This document shows, piece by piece, positions 10,063 through 20,800 of a DNA stretch of 64,000 bases (position 1 is its first letter; every line of letters starts with the position of its first letter). The notes beneath the pieces were generated by a model. The model was given only the letters and a program-made list of their open reading frames with translations. It searched no databases and had not been told where the DNA came from. The position numbers and the translations under genes were made by a program. The stretch covers positions 62,001-126,000 of the forward strand of contig NZ_KB906264.1 of NCBI RefSeq assembly GCF_000381265.1, given 5' to 3'. This stretch comes from Curvibacter lanceolatus ATCC 14669 (GTDB lineage Bacteria > Pseudomonadota > Gammaproteobacteria > Burkholderiales > Burkholderiaceae_C).

Positions 10063-11808
10063 TCACAGAGCCAGTCGTTCCTTCAGGTGCGCCAGCACAT
10101 CCGCCGCCCCGATCTTGGTGGCGGCCGTGTCACGGCGGTGCTGGTATTCGACCTGGCCTTCCTTCAGGCCCCGGTCCGACAGCACCACGCGGTGCGGCAC
10201 ACCGATGAGCTCCCAGTCGGCGAACATGGCGCCAGGGCGCTCACCCCGATCGTCCAGCAGCACATCCACCCCCAGCGCCAGCAGGTCGGCATGCAACTGC
10301 TCGGCGGCCGCCTTGACCTCGGCACTGCGGTCCATGCCGATGGGGCAGATCACCACCGTGAACGGGGCAATCGCATCGGGCCAGATGATGCCGCGCTCGT
10401 CGTGGTTCTGCTCGATGGCCGCGGCAGGCAGGCGGGTGACGCCAATGCCATAACAGCCCATTTCGAAGAACGCCGGCTTGCCGTCTTCACCCAGGAAGGT
10501 GGCATTCATGGCCTTCGAGTACTTGGTGCCCAGGTAGAAGACATGCCCCACCTCGATGCCACGCTCGATGGCCAGCACCCCCTTGCCGTCGGGCGAGGCA
10601 TCGCCCGCCACCACGTTGCGCAGGTCTGCCACCAGCTCGGGCTCAGGCAGGTCGCGGCCCCAGTTCACGCCAGTGATATGGAAGTCGACTTCGTTGGCAC
10701 CGCAAATCCAGTCGGCCAGCACGGCCACTTCGCGGTCGGCCACCACCTTGACGGGCTTCTTCAGGTTCAGCGGGCCCAGGTAGCCGGGCTTGCAGCCAAA
10801 GTGGTCTTCGATCTCAGGCACGGTGGCAAAGCGGAAGCCGCCTTCCATGCCCGGCAGCTTGCCGACCTTGACTTCGTTCATGTCATGGTCGCCGCGCAAC
10901 AGCAGCAGCCAGATCTGGCTGCGTGTGATCTCGCCGTGTTCGTTCAGCGTGTCGGTGGCGAGCACCAGGGATTTGACGGTGGTCGCCAAGGGAACATTCA
11001 GCAACTCGGCCACATCGGCACAGGTGCTCTTGCCCGGGGTGGCGGTCTTGGTGAGCGCGCCTGCGGCTGCGGGCCGAGGGCCCGCCGGTGCCAGGGCCTC
11101 GGCCTTTTCGATGTTGGCGGCGTAGTCGCTGTCAGGGCAATAGACGATGGCGTCTTCGCCCGTGGCGGCGATCACCTGGAACTCTTCGCTCAGGTCGCCA
11201 CCGATGGCACCGCTGTCGGCGGCCACGGCACGGTAGGTGAGGCCGAAACGATCGAAGATCCGCCGGTAGGCCGCGGCCATGACCTGGTAGCTGGCCTTGG
11301 CCGCCGCCTGGTCGCGGTCGAAGCTGTAGGCATCCTTCATGATGAACTCGCGACCGCGCATCAGGCCGAAGCGCGGACGGCGCTCATCACGGAACTTGGT
11401 CTGGATCTGGTAGAAGTTCTTGGGCAACTGCTTGTAGCTGCGCAATTCCTGGCGAGCAATGTCAGTGACCACTTCTTCGGAGGTGGGCTGAATCACGAAG
11501 TCGCGGTCATGGCGGTCCTTGATGCGCAACAGCTCAGGGCCCATCTTCTCGAAGCGACCGGTCTCCTGCCAGAGCTCGGCAGGCTGAACCACCGGCATGG
11601 TCACCTCGACGGCGCCGGCCCGGTTCATCTCTTCGCGCACGATGGCCTCGACCTTTCGGATGACACGCAAGCCGATGGGCATGTAGTTGTACACACCGGC
11701 CCCCAGCTTCTTGATCATGCCAGCTCGGGTCATCAGTTTGTGGCTGACGACCTCCGCATCGGCAGGCGCTTCCTTGAGGGTGGAAATGAAGAATTGGGAG
11801 GCTTTCAT
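10063..11808 (-). CDS. proS: Prolyl-tRNA synthetase (bacterial type with editing domain)
   Basis: The 581-residue class II synthetase charges tRNA(Pro). Class II motifs are visible ([36 protein letters not shown]). Between the motifs lies the YbaK-like INS editing domain, at roughly residues 230-390, that clears Ala-tRNA(Pro). A C-terminal anticodon-binding domain follows ([19 protein letters not shown]). The size equals E. coli ProS (572). It is divergent from rppH with 92 bases between starts. A tRNA-Pro gene lies 5 kb to the right, but nothing suggests a functional link. Confidence 0.96.
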   Translation of the reverse strand: MKASQFFISTLKEAPADAEVVSHKLMTRAGMIKKLGAGVYNYMPIGLRVIRKVEAIVREEMNRAGAVEVTMPVVQPAELWQETGRFEKMGPELLRIKDRHDRDFVIQPTSEEVVTDIARQELRSYKQLPKNFYQIQTKFRDERRPRFGLMRGREFIMKDAYSFDRDQAAAKASYQVMAAAYRRIFDRFGLTYRAVAADSGAIGGDLSEEFQVIAATGEDAIVYCPDSDYAANIEKAEALAPAGPRPAAAGALTKTATPGKSTCADVAELLNVPLATTVKSLVLATDTLNEHGEITRSQIWLLLLRGDHDMNEVKVGKLPGMEGGFRFATVPEIEDHFGCKPGYLGPLNLKKPVKVVADREVAVLADWICGANEVDFHITGVNWGRDLPEPELVADLRNVVAGDASPDGKGVLAIERGIEVGHVFYLGTKYSKAMNATFLGEDGKPAFFEMGCYGIGVTRLPAAAIEQNHDERGIIWPDAIAPFTVVICPIGMDRSAEVKAAAEQLHADLLALGVDVLLDDRGERPGAMFADWELIGVPHRVVLSDRGLKEGQVEYQHRRDTAATKIGAADVLAHLKERLAL

Positions 11809-11842
11809 CTGGGGGAATGCGGAAAGTTCAAGAGAAGTCCTC

Positions 11843-11870
11843 TTGTGACACGTGCGGTGCCGTGCATAAT
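11843..11870 (+). promoter_or_regulatory. Predicted sigma-70 promoter for rppH
   Basis: TTGTGA at 11843-11848 and CATAAT at 11865-11870 are separated by 16 bases. The start of transcription would fall about 25 bases before the rppH ATG. Confidence 0.5.
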
Positions 11871-11900
11871 GGACTCAGTTTAAAAATTTGGGGTTTGATT

Positions 11901-12566
11901 ATGCTTGACCGGGACGGCTTTAGGCCGAACGTCGGCATCATCCTGCTCAACCATAAAAACCAGGTGTTCTGGGGCAAGCGCATCCGGACCCACAGCTGGC
12001 AGTTCCCTCAAGGTGGCATTGATCGTGGCGAAAGCCCTGAGCAGGCCATGTTCCGGGAATTGCACGAAGAAGTGGGGCTCCATCCGGAGCATGTGCGAAT
12101 TGTGGCCCGAACGCGGGAATGGTTGCGCTATGAGGTGCCAGACCGGTACATTCGGCGAGACGCTCGAGGCCACTACAAGGGCCAAAAGCAGATCTGGTAC
12201 CTGCTGCAACTGCTGGGACACGATTGGGACCTGAACCTCAGGGCCACCAACCACCCAGAATTTGATGCTTGGCGCTGGAACGATTACTGGGTACCGCTCG
12301 ATGTGGTGGTGGAGTTCAAGCGCGGCGTCTACGAGATGGCTCTGACTGAACTGGCACGCTACCTGCCGCGACCGGAACCGCGCAACCGCTTTCTGAGAGG
12401 CGGCATGCGCACCCGGGACAACGAGGGCGGATCGGACAACCACATGTCGAGACTGCCACCTTCGGGCAGCTATGAACTGCCCCCTGGGGCCAGCTTTGAA
12501 CCGGAACCCAGGCCGATGCACCCCAGTCATTCGGGCCTGCAACTTGACCCGATCAACAAGCACTGA
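11901..12566 (+). CDS. rppH: RNA 5'-pyrophosphohydrolase RppH with C-terminal extension
   Basis: The 221-residue Nudix hydrolase removes pyrophosphate from 5'-triphosphate mRNA to trigger RNase E decay. The Nudix box starts at residue 38 ([16 protein letters not shown], continuing to EEVGL), and the family N terminus [17 protein letters not shown] fixes the ATG at 11901. E. coli RppH has 176 residues. The extra 45-60 residues here form a Gly/Pro/Ser-rich, probably disordered tail from about residue 160, with a single Arg-rich patch. It is divergent from proS and ends in a clear terminator. The tail is usual, as far as I recall, in Burkholderiales. Confidence 0.93.
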   Translation: MLDRDGFRPNVGIILLNHKNQVFWGKRIRTHSWQFPQGGIDRGESPEQAMFRELHEEVGLHPEHVRIVARTREWLRYEVPDRYIRRDARGHYKGQKQIWYLLQLLGHDWDLNLRATNHPEFDAWRWNDYWVPLDVVVEFKRGVYEMALTELARYLPRPEPRNRFLRGGMRTRDNEGGSDNHMSRLPPSGSYELPPGASFEPEPRPMHPSHSGLQLDPINKH

Positions 12567-12575
12567 TTCCAGACC

Positions 12576-12603
12576 ATCCGACCCTGACCCGGTCGGATTT
12601 TTT
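12576..12603 (+). terminator. Rho-independent terminator after rppH
   Basis: An 8-bp perfect stem (ATCCGACC and GGTCGGAT) with a seven-base loop is followed by six T. It lies 10 bases after the rppH stop, between convergent rppH and proB. Confidence 0.85.
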
Positions 12604-12623
12604 CTGGGGCCAGCCGATGCAGA

Positions 12624-13760
12624 TCAACGGTGAAGCACCAGGTTGTCCCGGTGCACCATTTCAGCCTCGGCCACATAGCCCAGCAGGCGCTCGATCTCGG
12701 CAGAGGCCTTGCGGCACATCAGGCGAGCCTCGGCACTCGCGTAGTTCGACAAGCCGCGGGCCACTTCGATCCCTGATGAGTCCTTGATGGCAATCACATC
12801 GCCCCGAGAGAATTCCCCCTCGACCGCCGTCATGCCGATGGGCAAGAGGCTCTTGCCCTCGTCGCGCAACTTGGCCACCGCACCATCATCCACCACCACG
12901 GCGCCACGCATCTGCAGGTGGTCGGCCATCCACTGCTTGCGGGCCTGATTCTTGGCTGTCTGCGCCACCAACAGGGTTCCGATCGACTCCCCCTGGGTGA
13001 GCCGCACCAGCGCGTCAGGCTCGCGCCCCCAGGCGATCACGGTGGAAGCGCCCGAGCCCGCCGCACGTTTGGCAGCCAGGATCTTGGTGATCATGCCCCC
13101 CTTGCCGATGCTGGAACCGGCGCCCCCCGCCATGGCCTCCAAGGCCAGATCGCCGGCACGCGCCTCATGCACAAACTGCGCGGCAGGGTCCCGCCGCGGG
13201 TCCGCCGTGTACAAGCCTTTTTGATCAGTCAGGATGACCAGCGCATCGGCCTCCACCAGGTTGGCCACCAATGCTCCCAGGGTGTCGTTGTCACCAAACT
13301 TGATTTCGTCGTTGACCACCGTATCGTTCTCGTTGATCACGGGGACCACGCGGTGACGCAGCAAGGTCAGCAAGGTGGAGCGGGCATTCAGGTACCGCTC
13401 GCGATCAGCCAGATCTGCGTGTGTGAGCAAGACCTGGGCGCTGCCCAGGCCGTTTTCACGCAACTTGGTCTCATACATCTGGGCCAGGCCCATTTGCCCC
13501 ACCGCAGCGGCGGCCTGCAACTCATGCACTTCTTTGGGGCGAACAGGCCACCCCAGGCGCTTCATGCCTTCGGCAATGGCACCACTGGACACCATCACCA
13601 CCTCGCGCCCGGACAGAACCAGTTGAGCCAACTGACGGCACCACTCACTGATGGCAGCCTCGTCCAGTCCACGCCCTTCATTGGTCACCAGGCTGGAGCC
13701 CACCTTGACGACGATGCGGCGGGCATCCGCCAGCACCCGTGATTCATTTTTAGCAGTCAT
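12624..13760 (-). CDS. proB: Glutamate 5-kinase
   Basis: The 378-residue enzyme phosphorylates glutamate at the gamma carboxyl, the first and feedback-regulated step of proline synthesis. The amino-acid kinase domain begins with [14 protein letters not shown] and has the [14 protein letters not shown] and [17 protein letters not shown] motifs. A PUA domain occupies about residues 285-370, as in E. coli ProB. It lies 43 bases downstream of obgE and on the same strand, so it is likely co-transcribed with it. proA is not nearby. Confidence 0.95.
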   Translation of the reverse strand: MTAKNESRVLADARRIVVKVGSSLVTNEGRGLDEAAISEWCRQLAQLVLSGREVVMVSSGAIAEGMKRLGWPVRPKEVHELQAAAAVGQMGLAQMYETKLRENGLGSAQVLLTHADLADRERYLNARSTLLTLLRHRVVPVINENDTVVNDEIKFGDNDTLGALVANLVEADALVILTDQKGLYTADPRRDPAAQFVHEARAGDLALEAMAGGAGSSIGKGGMITKILAAKRAAGSGASTVIAWGREPDALVRLTQGESIGTLLVAQTAKNQARKQWMADHLQMRGAVVVDDGAVAKLRDEGKSLLPIGMTAVEGEFSRGDVIAIKDSSGIEVARGLSNYASAEARLMCRKASAEIERLLGYVAEAEMVHRDNLVLHR

Positions 13761-13803
13761 TTCAGCATCGGCCAGCCATACCGGCCCCAGGGCACAGGAA
13801 CAT

Positions 13804-14886
<1,083 letters not shown>

Positions 14887-14907
14887 CTAGAAAAATGGGG
14901 ACCCAAC

Positions 14908-14936
14908 GAAAAAAGCCCCGACCAAGCGGGGCTTCG
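14908..14936 (-). terminator. Rho-independent terminator/attenuator between rpmA and obgE
   Basis: Read on the minus strand, AAGCCCCG and CGGGGCTT form an 8-bp stem with a six-base loop, followed by a T run. It sits between the rpmA stop and the obgE start and should set the ratio of ribosomal protein to Obg transcripts. Confidence 0.82.
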
Positions 14937-14966
14937 ACAGGTCGCTGAGTGACCGCGCCGTCAGAC

Positions 14967-15227
14967 TCAGGCTGCGGGCGTCACGTTGACCGTGTGCTTG
15001 TTCAGCGCGCCCTTGGTAGCGAAGGACACATGGCCCTCGACCAGAGCAAACAGAGTGTGATCCTTGCCGATGCCGACATTGGAGCCAGCATGGAAGCGAG
15101 TGCCACGTTGACGAACGATGATCGAGCCAGCGCTGATCAATTCGCCACCGAAGGCCTTCACACCGAGCATCTTGGGCTTGGAATCGCGCCCGTTTCGCGT
15201 AGAGCCGCCGCCTTTTTTCTGTGCCAT
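14967..15227 (-). CDS. rpmA: 50S ribosomal protein L27
   Basis: The 86-residue protein has the typical N terminus [16 protein letters not shown] and the core [19 protein letters not shown]27 reaches the peptidyl-transferase centre with its N-terminal tail, which here has no cleavable extension of the Firmicute kind. It lies 12 bases after rplU in one operon. Confidence 0.97.
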   Translation of the reverse strand: MAQKKGGGSTRNGRDSKPKMLGVKAFGGELISAGSIIVRQRGTRFHAGSNVGIGKDHTLFALVEGHVSFATKGALNKHTVNVTPAA

Positions 15228-15239
15228 GACCCGTTCTCC

Positions 15240-15551
15240 TTAGCCTGCAATCGCGCCGATTTGCAGTTCAGTGAACTGCTGACGGTGACCTTGACGCTTT
15301 TGATAGTGCTTACGACGACGCATCTTGAAGATGCGAACCTTGTCGTGCTTGCCATGCGCCACGACAGTTGCCGTGACGGTTGCGCCGGACACCAGGGGCG
15401 TGCCAACCTTCAGTTCAGCGCCGTTGCCGACAGCCAGAACTTGGTCAATCACGATTTCCTGGCCTACGTCCGCAGCAATCTGTTCTACTTTGATTTTTTC
15501 GCCAGCAGCAACGCGATATTGCTTGCCGCCGGTTTTTATGACCGCGTACAT
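15240..15551 (-). CDS. rplU: 50S ribosomal protein L21
   Basis: The 103-residue protein starts [20 protein letters not shown] and ends with the basic [16 protein letters not shown] segment that binds 23S rRNA. It is the first gene of the rplU-rpmA(-obgE-proB) unit, behind a near-consensus promoter, and is divergent from ispB, as in many proteobacteria. Confidence 0.97.
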   Translation of the reverse strand: MYAVIKTGGKQYRVAAGEKIKVEQIAADVGQEIVIDQVLAVGNGAELKVGTPLVSGATVTATVVAHGKHDKVRIFKMRRRKHYQKRQGHRQQFTELQIGAIAG

Positions 15552-15601
15552 GTAAACCTCTTTGAATTGAAGCTCCGCCGGAGAATTCCGCAGAGCCCGA
15601 A

Positions 15602-15630
15602 ACTATAGCAAGAAAGTCAGCCACTGACAA
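15602..15630 (-). promoter_or_regulatory. Predicted sigma-70 promoter of rplU-rpmA
   Basis: On the minus strand, TTGTCA (15625-15630) and TATAGT (15602-15607) are separated by exactly 17 bases. This would give a leader of about 45 bases before the rplU ATG. Confidence 0.65.
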
Positions 15631-15682
15631 GCGGGGCCCTCAGCATGCTCAAGTGCAGGCAAGGCGCATTGCACGCCCTTCC

Positions 15683-15688
15683 TATAAT
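15683..15688 (+). promoter_or_regulatory. Candidate -10 box for ispB (TATAAT)
   Basis: A perfect TATAAT lies 26 bases before the preferred TTG start of ispB. The -35 region is poor. Its position makes the more upstream TTG at 15697 nearly leaderless and favours the start at 15715. Confidence 0.45.
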
Positions 15689-15714
15689 TTCGCAACTTGA
15701 AAGAGCTCGCCACC

Positions 15715-16698
15715 TTGACCGCCCCCACCGCATCCGCCTCCCAAGCCCTCGAATTGATCGCCCTCGACATGGGTGAAGTCGACAAGGTCATCGCCCACCG
15801 ACTCAACTCGAGCGTGCCCCTGGTCGGGCAGATTTCTCAGTACATCATTGCAGCCGGCGGCAAACGTTTGCGCCCGGCGCTGCTCCTGTTGATGGCGGGC
15901 GCCCTGGGCTACAAAGGCACACAGCATCACAATCTGGCCGCGGTCGTCGAATTCATCCACACAGCCACCCTGCTGCACGACGATGTGGTGGACGAATCCA
16001 CCCTGCGCCGGGGCCGCGCCACCGCCAATGAGGCCTTCGGCAACCCGGCCAGCGTCCTTGTGGGTGACTTTCTTTACTCGCGTGCCTTCCAGATGATGGT
16101 GGACGCCGATGACATGCGGGTGATGGAAGTCCTGGCTGACGCCACCAACGTGATCGCTGAAGGCGAAGTGCTGCAATTGATGAACATGCACGACGCCTCG
16201 CTGGACGAAGGGGCCTATCTGCGCGTCATCAGATCCAAGACCGCCAAGCTTTTCGAAGCCAGCGCACGCCTGGCCGCCATCCTGATCAAGGCCCCCAGCC
16301 ACATTGAAGAGGCGTGCGCGACCTACGGCCAAGCCCTGGGCACCGCCTTCCAGGTCATCGACGATGTGCTGGACTACGCCGGCAACACCGCCGAAATGGG
16401 CAAGAACATCGGCGACGACCTCCGCGAAGGCAAAGCGACACTGCCTTTGATCATCGGCATGCAGCGCGGCACGCCCGAACAAGCCGCCACCATCCGCCAC
16501 GCCATCGAACAAGGCGAAACCGAAAAGCTGCCCCAGATCATCGAAATCGTGCGCAGCACCGGCGCACTGGAAGCCACCCAACAGGCCGCCGCCACCGAAG
16601 CGCAACGCGCAATTTCTGCCTTGAGTGCCCTTCCTTCAAATTCTTACACCGAAGGTTTGCTACAATTAGCGGCTCAATTACTTCAGCGTCGGAATTGA
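15715..16698 (+). CDS. ispB: Polyprenyl (octaprenyl) diphosphate synthase
   Basis: The roughly 327-residue trans-prenyltransferase makes the ubiquinone side chain from FPP and IPP. The first Asp-rich motif is in LLHDDVVDES and the second in QVIDDVLDYAGN, with GGKRLRPALLLLM near the N terminus. No ATG lies at the family N terminus. I prefer TTG at 15715 because AAAGAG lies nine bases upstream and a TATAAT 26 bases upstream; TTG at 15697 would add six residues. It is divergent from rplU, and tRNA-Pro follows. Chain length cannot be read from sequence with certainty. Confidence 0.9.
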   Translation: MTAPTASASQALELIALDMGEVDKVIAHRLNSSVPLVGQISQYIIAAGGKRLRPALLLLMAGALGYKGTQHHNLAAVVEFIHTATLLHDDVVDESTLRRGRATANEAFGNPASVLVGDFLYSRAFQMMVDADDMRVMEVLADATNVIAEGEVLQLMNMHDASLDEGAYLRVIRSKTAKLFEASARLAAILIKAPSHIEEACATYGQALGTAFQVIDDVLDYAGNTAEMGKNIGDDLREGKATLPLIIGMQRGTPEQAATIRHAIEQGETEKLPQIIEIVRSTGALEATQQAAATEAQRAISALSALPSNSYTEGLLQLAAQLLQRRN

Positions 16699-16767
16699 AA
16701 GATGGCGACAAGCCTGAAGAGACATTGAGATCACTGCGCTTCATGCATTGAAGCACTGTTTGACAGT

Positions 16768-16844
16768 CGGGGTGTAGCTTAGCCTGGTAGAGCGCTACGT
16801 TCGGGACGTAGAGGCCGGAGGTTCGAATCCTCTCACCCCGACCA
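16768..16844 (+). tRNA. tRNA-Pro (anticodon CGG)
   Basis: A 77-base cloverleaf has acceptor stem CGGGGTG/CACCCCG, an anticodon stem CTACG/CGTAG with loop TTCGGGA (anticodon CGG, codon CCG), a T loop TTCGAAT, and an encoded CCA at the 3' end. It lies between ispB and pilB with no sign of an integrated element beside it. Confidence 0.97.
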
Positions 16845-16975
16845 TGATCAAACATATTGCACATTTCTGGCAGCTTTCTGCCACGACTTCCCCTCGGTAC
16901 GTTTCATTTACAGACAGTTGCTCCTGAGCGATGATAGGATGCATTTTTTCATTCTGAGCATCCCTCACCCGCCTC

Positions 16976-18706
16976 ATGGCCGCTGTTGAACCAGCCAATA
17001 AATCGTCATCCGTTGCGCTGCCCGGATTGGGGCGGGCACTGATCACAGCGGGCAAATTGGCCCAAAAAGCTGCCGAGGACATCTACCAGAAGGCGCTGGC
17101 ACAACGCACCAGTTTCATTGTCGAGTTGATGGGCTCGGGTGCCGTGTCCGCAGCTGATCTGGCCCACACGATGTCACAGGCATTCAGCGCACCCTTGCTG
17201 GATCTGGACGCCATTGATCCTCAGCGCCTGCCCAAAGACCTGCTGGACCCCAAGATCTGCCAAGCCTATCGGATTCTGGTACTCAGCAAGCGCAGCAATC
17301 GCCTGATCATCGCGACCGCCGACCCGTCAGATCAGGAGGTGGTTGAAAAGATCAAGTTCTCGACCCAGATGGGCGTCGACTGGATCATTGCTGAGTACGA
17401 CAAACTGTCCAAAATGGTCGAGGCCACGACCACTTCTGCGGCTGAGGCCATGGACACCATCATCGGTGGCGGTGACTTCCAGTTCGAAGACGAGCCACTC
17501 ATCACGGAGGATGTGGCCGAAACCAACAGCGCCGAAGTTGAAGACGCCCCGATTGTCAAGTTCCTGCACAAGATGCTGCTGGACGCCTTCAACATGCGTG
17601 CATCAGATTTGCACTTCGAGCCATACGAACACTATTACCGGGTTCGATTTCGCATCGACGGCGAATTGCGGGAAATTTCCACCCCACCGATCGCCATCAA
17701 AGACAAGCTGGCCTCTCGAATCAAGGTGATCTCTCGGCTGGACATCTCCGAGAAGCGGGTGCCTCAGGACGGTCGCATGAAGCTGAAGATCGGGGCCGAT
17801 CGGGTGATTGACTTCCGGGTCAGCACCTTGCCCACTCTGTTCGGCGAAAAAATCGTGATCCGTATTCTTGACCCCAGCAGCGCCAAGCTGGGCATCGAAG
17901 CCCTGGGCTACGAACCCGAAGAGAAGGAGCGCTTGCTCCATGCCATCGGGCGCCCCTACGGCATGATTCTGGTCACGGGGCCAACCGGCTCGGGCAAGAC
18001 GGTGTCGCTCTACACCTGCCTGAACATGCTCAACAAGCCGGGGGTGAACATCGCCACGGCTGAAGACCCCTCGGAAATCAACCTTCCAGGCGTCAACCAG
18101 GTCAACGTGAACGAGAAAGCCGGCCTGACGTTCGCGGCAGCCTTGAAATCCTTCCTGCGGCAGGATCCGGACATCATCATGGTCGGCGAAATCCGCGATC
18201 TGGAGACGGCTGACATTTCCATCAAGGCCGCCCAGACGGGCCACTTGGTGCTGTCGACTCTGCACACGAACGACGCCCCCACCACACTGACCCGGATGCG
18301 CAACATGGGCATCGCCCCATTCAACATCGCATCCAGCGTCATTCTCATCACGGCTCAGCGTCTGGCGCGGCGACTCTGCCCCAACTGCAAGGCACCAGCC
18401 GACATTCCGCGCGAAGCGCTTCTCGACTCCGGCTTTCGGGAAGATGAACTGGACGGCAGCTGGGTGTCCTACCGGCCCGTGGGCTGCTCAGCCTGCAACA
18501 ACGGCTACAAAGGGCGGGTTGGCATCTACCAGGTCATGCCGATTTCGGAGGAAATCCAGCGCATCATCCTGCGCGATGGCAGCGCACTGGAAATTGCCGA
18601 GCAAGCCCGCCGTGAAGGGGTGCGCAGCCTGCGTGAATCCGGGCTGTACAAAGTAAAAATGGGCTTGACCTCGCTGGAGGAAGTACTGGCCGTGACGAAC
18701 GAATAA
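16976..18706 (+). CDS. pilB: Type IV pilus extension ATPase PilB
   Basis: The 576-residue hexameric ATPase powers pilin polymerisation at the inner membrane. An N-terminal MshEN-type domain precedes the secretion ATPase core. Walker A GPTGSGKT is at 335-342, with Asp-box and His-box segments following and Walker B-type DPDIIMVGEIRD. The tetracysteine zinc motif (CPNC and CSAC, roughly 90 residues after Walker B) marks the PilB/GspE extension class rather than PilT. It begins the pilB-pilC-pilD unit. Pilin genes are not in the window. Confidence 0.96.
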   Translation: MAAVEPANKSSSVALPGLGRALITAGKLAQKAAEDIYQKALAQRTSFIVELMGSGAVSAADLAHTMSQAFSAPLLDLDAIDPQRLPKDLLDPKICQAYRILVLSKRSNRLIIATADPSDQEVVEKIKFSTQMGVDWIIAEYDKLSKMVEATTTSAAEAMDTIIGGGDFQFEDEPLITEDVAETNSAEVEDAPIVKFLHKMLLDAFNMRASDLHFEPYEHYYRVRFRIDGELREISTPPIAIKDKLASRIKVISRLDISEKRVPQDGRMKLKIGADRVIDFRVSTLPTLFGEKIVIRILDPSSAKLGIEALGYEPEEKERLLHAIGRPYGMILVTGPTGSGKTVSLYTCLNMLNKPGVNIATAEDPSEINLPGVNQVNVNEKAGLTFAAALKSFLRQDPDIIMVGEIRDLETADISIKAAQTGHLVLSTLHTNDAPTTLTRMRNMGIAPFNIASSVILITAQRLARRLCPNCKAPADIPREALLDSGFREDELDGSWVSYRPVGCSACNNGYKGRVGIYQVMPISEEIQRIILRDGSALEIAEQARREGVRSLRESGLYKVKMGLTSLEEVLAVTNE

Positions 18707-18723
18707 ACCGAAGCGACAAGCCA

Positions 18724-19938
18724 ATGGCAAGCACAAAAAAAGACATCAAAGAGTTTGTCTTCGAGTGGGAGGGCAAGGACCGCAACGGCAAAGCCGTGCG
18801 CGGCGAATTGCGTGCGGCCGGCGAAAATCAGGTCAAGGCATCGCTGCGTCGTCAGGGCGTCTTCCCGACCAAGATCAAGAAGCGCAAGATGCGTTCGGGC
18901 AAGCGGATCAAGCCCAAGGACATCGCACTGTTCACCCGCCAACTGGCCACCATGATGAAGGCGGGCGTGCCTCTGCTGCAGACTTTCGACATCGTCGGCC
19001 GCGGCAATGCCAACCCGAGCGTCACCAAGTTGCTCAACGATGTCCGCTCCGACGTGGAAACCGGCACCTCGCTGAGTGGGGCATTTCGCAAGTACCCGAT
19101 GTACTTCGATGACCTCTACTGCAACCTGATCGAAGCCGGCGAGGCCGCCGGTATCCTGGAGTCCCTGTTGGACCGACTGGCGATCTACATGGAAAAGACC
19201 GAGGCGATCAAGTCGAAGATCAAGTCGGCCTTGATGTACCCGATCTCGGTGATCATCGTCGCCTTTGTCGTGGTCGTGGTGATCATGATCTTCGTGATTC
19301 CGGCCTTCAAGCAGGTGTTCTCTTCGTTTGGAGCCGACCTGCCCGCCCCCACCCTTTTCGTGATTGCCATGAGCGAGTTTTTTGTTCAGTGGTGGTGGCT
19401 GATTTTCGGGCTGATGGGTGGTGGCGGCTACTTCTTCATGCAGTCCTGGAAGCGCAATGAAAAAATGCAGATGGCCATGGACCGCCTGATGTTGCGCATC
19501 CCCATCTTTGGTGACTTGATCAACAAATCCTGCATTGCGCGCTGGACACGCACGCTGTCCACCATGTTTGCCGCCGGGGTGCCTCTGGTGGAAGCCCTGG
19601 ACTCGGTGGGGGGCGCATCAGGCAACTCGGTCTACGCGATTGCCACCGAACGGATCCAGCAGGAAGTCTCGACCGGCACCAGCCTGACGGCCGCCATGAC
19701 CAACGCCAACGTGTTTCCGTCCATGGTGTTGCAGATGTGCGCCATCGGCGAAGAATCCGGCTCCATCGACCACATGCTGGGCAAGGCAGCCGACTTCTAC
19801 GAGGCCGAGGTCGACGACATGGTGGCGGGCCTTTCCAGCCTGATGGAACCCATCATCATTGTGGTTCTGGGCACCATCATTGGCGGCATTGTTGTGTCGA
19901 TGTACCTGCCTATCTTCAAATTGGGGCAGGTGGTTTGA
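18724..19938 (+). CDS. pilC: Type IV pilus inner-membrane platform protein PilC
   Basis: The 404-residue protein has two T2SSF domains, at about residues 70-195 and 275-395. Each has the LLQTFDIVGRG / LVEALDSVGGASG type start and is followed by long hydrophobic segments (near 175-195, 215-240 and the C terminus). PilC connects PilB to the pilin assembly site. It starts 17 bases after pilB, and its stop overlaps the pilD start by one base (TGATG). Confidence 0.96.
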   Translation: MASTKKDIKEFVFEWEGKDRNGKAVRGELRAAGENQVKASLRRQGVFPTKIKKRKMRSGKRIKPKDIALFTRQLATMMKAGVPLLQTFDIVGRGNANPSVTKLLNDVRSDVETGTSLSGAFRKYPMYFDDLYCNLIEAGEAAGILESLLDRLAIYMEKTEAIKSKIKSALMYPISVIIVAFVVVVVIMIFVIPAFKQVFSSFGADLPAPTLFVIAMSEFFVQWWWLIFGLMGGGGYFFMQSWKRNEKMQMAMDRLMLRIPIFGDLINKSCIARWTRTLSTMFAAGVPLVEALDSVGGASGNSVYAIATERIQQEVSTGTSLTAAMTNANVFPSMVLQMCAIGEESGSIDHMLGKAADFYEAEVDDMVAGLSSLMEPIIIVVLGTIIGGIVVSMYLPIFKLGQVV

Positions 19939-20795
19939 TGACTTGGTTTGGTGTCTGGGACCCCGTTTGGGTGGGTCTGGTGGGCTTGCTGTTCGGCAGC
20001 TTTTTGAATGTCGTCATCTACCGACTGCCCAAAATGATGGAGGCCCAATGGGACCGCGACTGCGCTGAGCACCTGGGGCAAACACCTGCGACACAGGCCC
20101 CAACCTTCAATCTGATGGTGCCCCGCTCGCGTTGTCAGGCCTGCGGACACACCCTGAGTTGGTACGAGAACATCCCCGTATTGAGCTATGTCGCCTTGCG
20201 CGGGCGTTGCAAGGCCTGTAAGACCGCCATCAGCCCGCGCTACCCCCTGATCGAAATCGCCACGGCAGGCCTGTTCGCCTTGTGCGCCCAGCGCTGGGGC
20301 ATCAGCTTCAGCACGCTGGCCTGGTGCGGGTTTGCCGCCACCCTGCTGGCGCTGGCCATGATCGATTGGGACACCACGCTGCTGCCTGATGATCTGACCC
20401 TCCCCTTGTTGTGGGCAGGCCTGATCGCGGCCGCAGCGGGCTGGACCCAGGTGGACTTGCGCACGGCGCTGTGGGGCGCTGTGGCGGGCTATCTGTCGCT
20501 GTGGCTGATCTACTGGGGCTTCAAGCTTCTCACCGGCAAAGAGGGCATGGGGTATGGCGACTTCAAACTCTATGCCGCCCTGGGTGCCTGGTTCGGCTGG
20601 CCGGCGCTGCTGCCCATCATCCTGATCTCATCCGTGATCGGCGCCGTGATCGGCATCGCCCTGAAGTTCTCCAGCGGTCTGCGCGAGGGGGGCTACATCC
20701 CGTTCGGCCCCTTTTTGGCAGGCGCCGGCTTTGCGGCCATGATCTGGGGACCAGACCGTCTGCAAGCCGTTCTGCTGGGCTGGATCGGGGGCTGA
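19938..20795 (+). CDS. pilD: Prepilin peptidase / N-methyltransferase PilD
   Basis: The 285-residue inner-membrane aspartic protease cleaves prepilin leaders and N-methylates the new N terminus. The two catalytic aspartates are Asp143 (MIDWDTTLLPDDL) and Asp208 (GMGYGDFKLYAALG). The zinc-binding cysteines are Cys66, Cys69, Cys91 and Cys94, so the methyltransferase domain is complete. The start ATG overlaps the pilC stop. The frame is open far upstream inside pilC, but the family N terminus (FGSFLNVVIYRLP) fixes the start. Confidence 0.96.
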   Translation: MTWFGVWDPVWVGLVGLLFGSFLNVVIYRLPKMMEAQWDRDCAEHLGQTPATQAPTFNLMVPRSRCQACGHTLSWYENIPVLSYVALRGRCKACKTAISPRYPLIEIATAGLFALCAQRWGISFSTLAWCGFAATLLALAMIDWDTTLLPDDLTLPLLWAGLIAAAAGWTQVDLRTALWGAVAGYLSLWLIYWGFKLLTGKEGMGYGDFKLYAALGAWFGWPALLPIILISSVIGAVIGIALKFSSGLREGGYIPFGPFLAGAGFAAMIWGPDRLQAVLLGWIGG

Positions 20796-20800
20796 ACGTG

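Noticed and set aside
16768-16844. tRNA-Pro as a possible integration site
   Set aside because: No integrase, no repeat of the tRNA 3' end and no foreign-looking genes are beside it. The same was checked for tRNA-Thr at 29394-29469.
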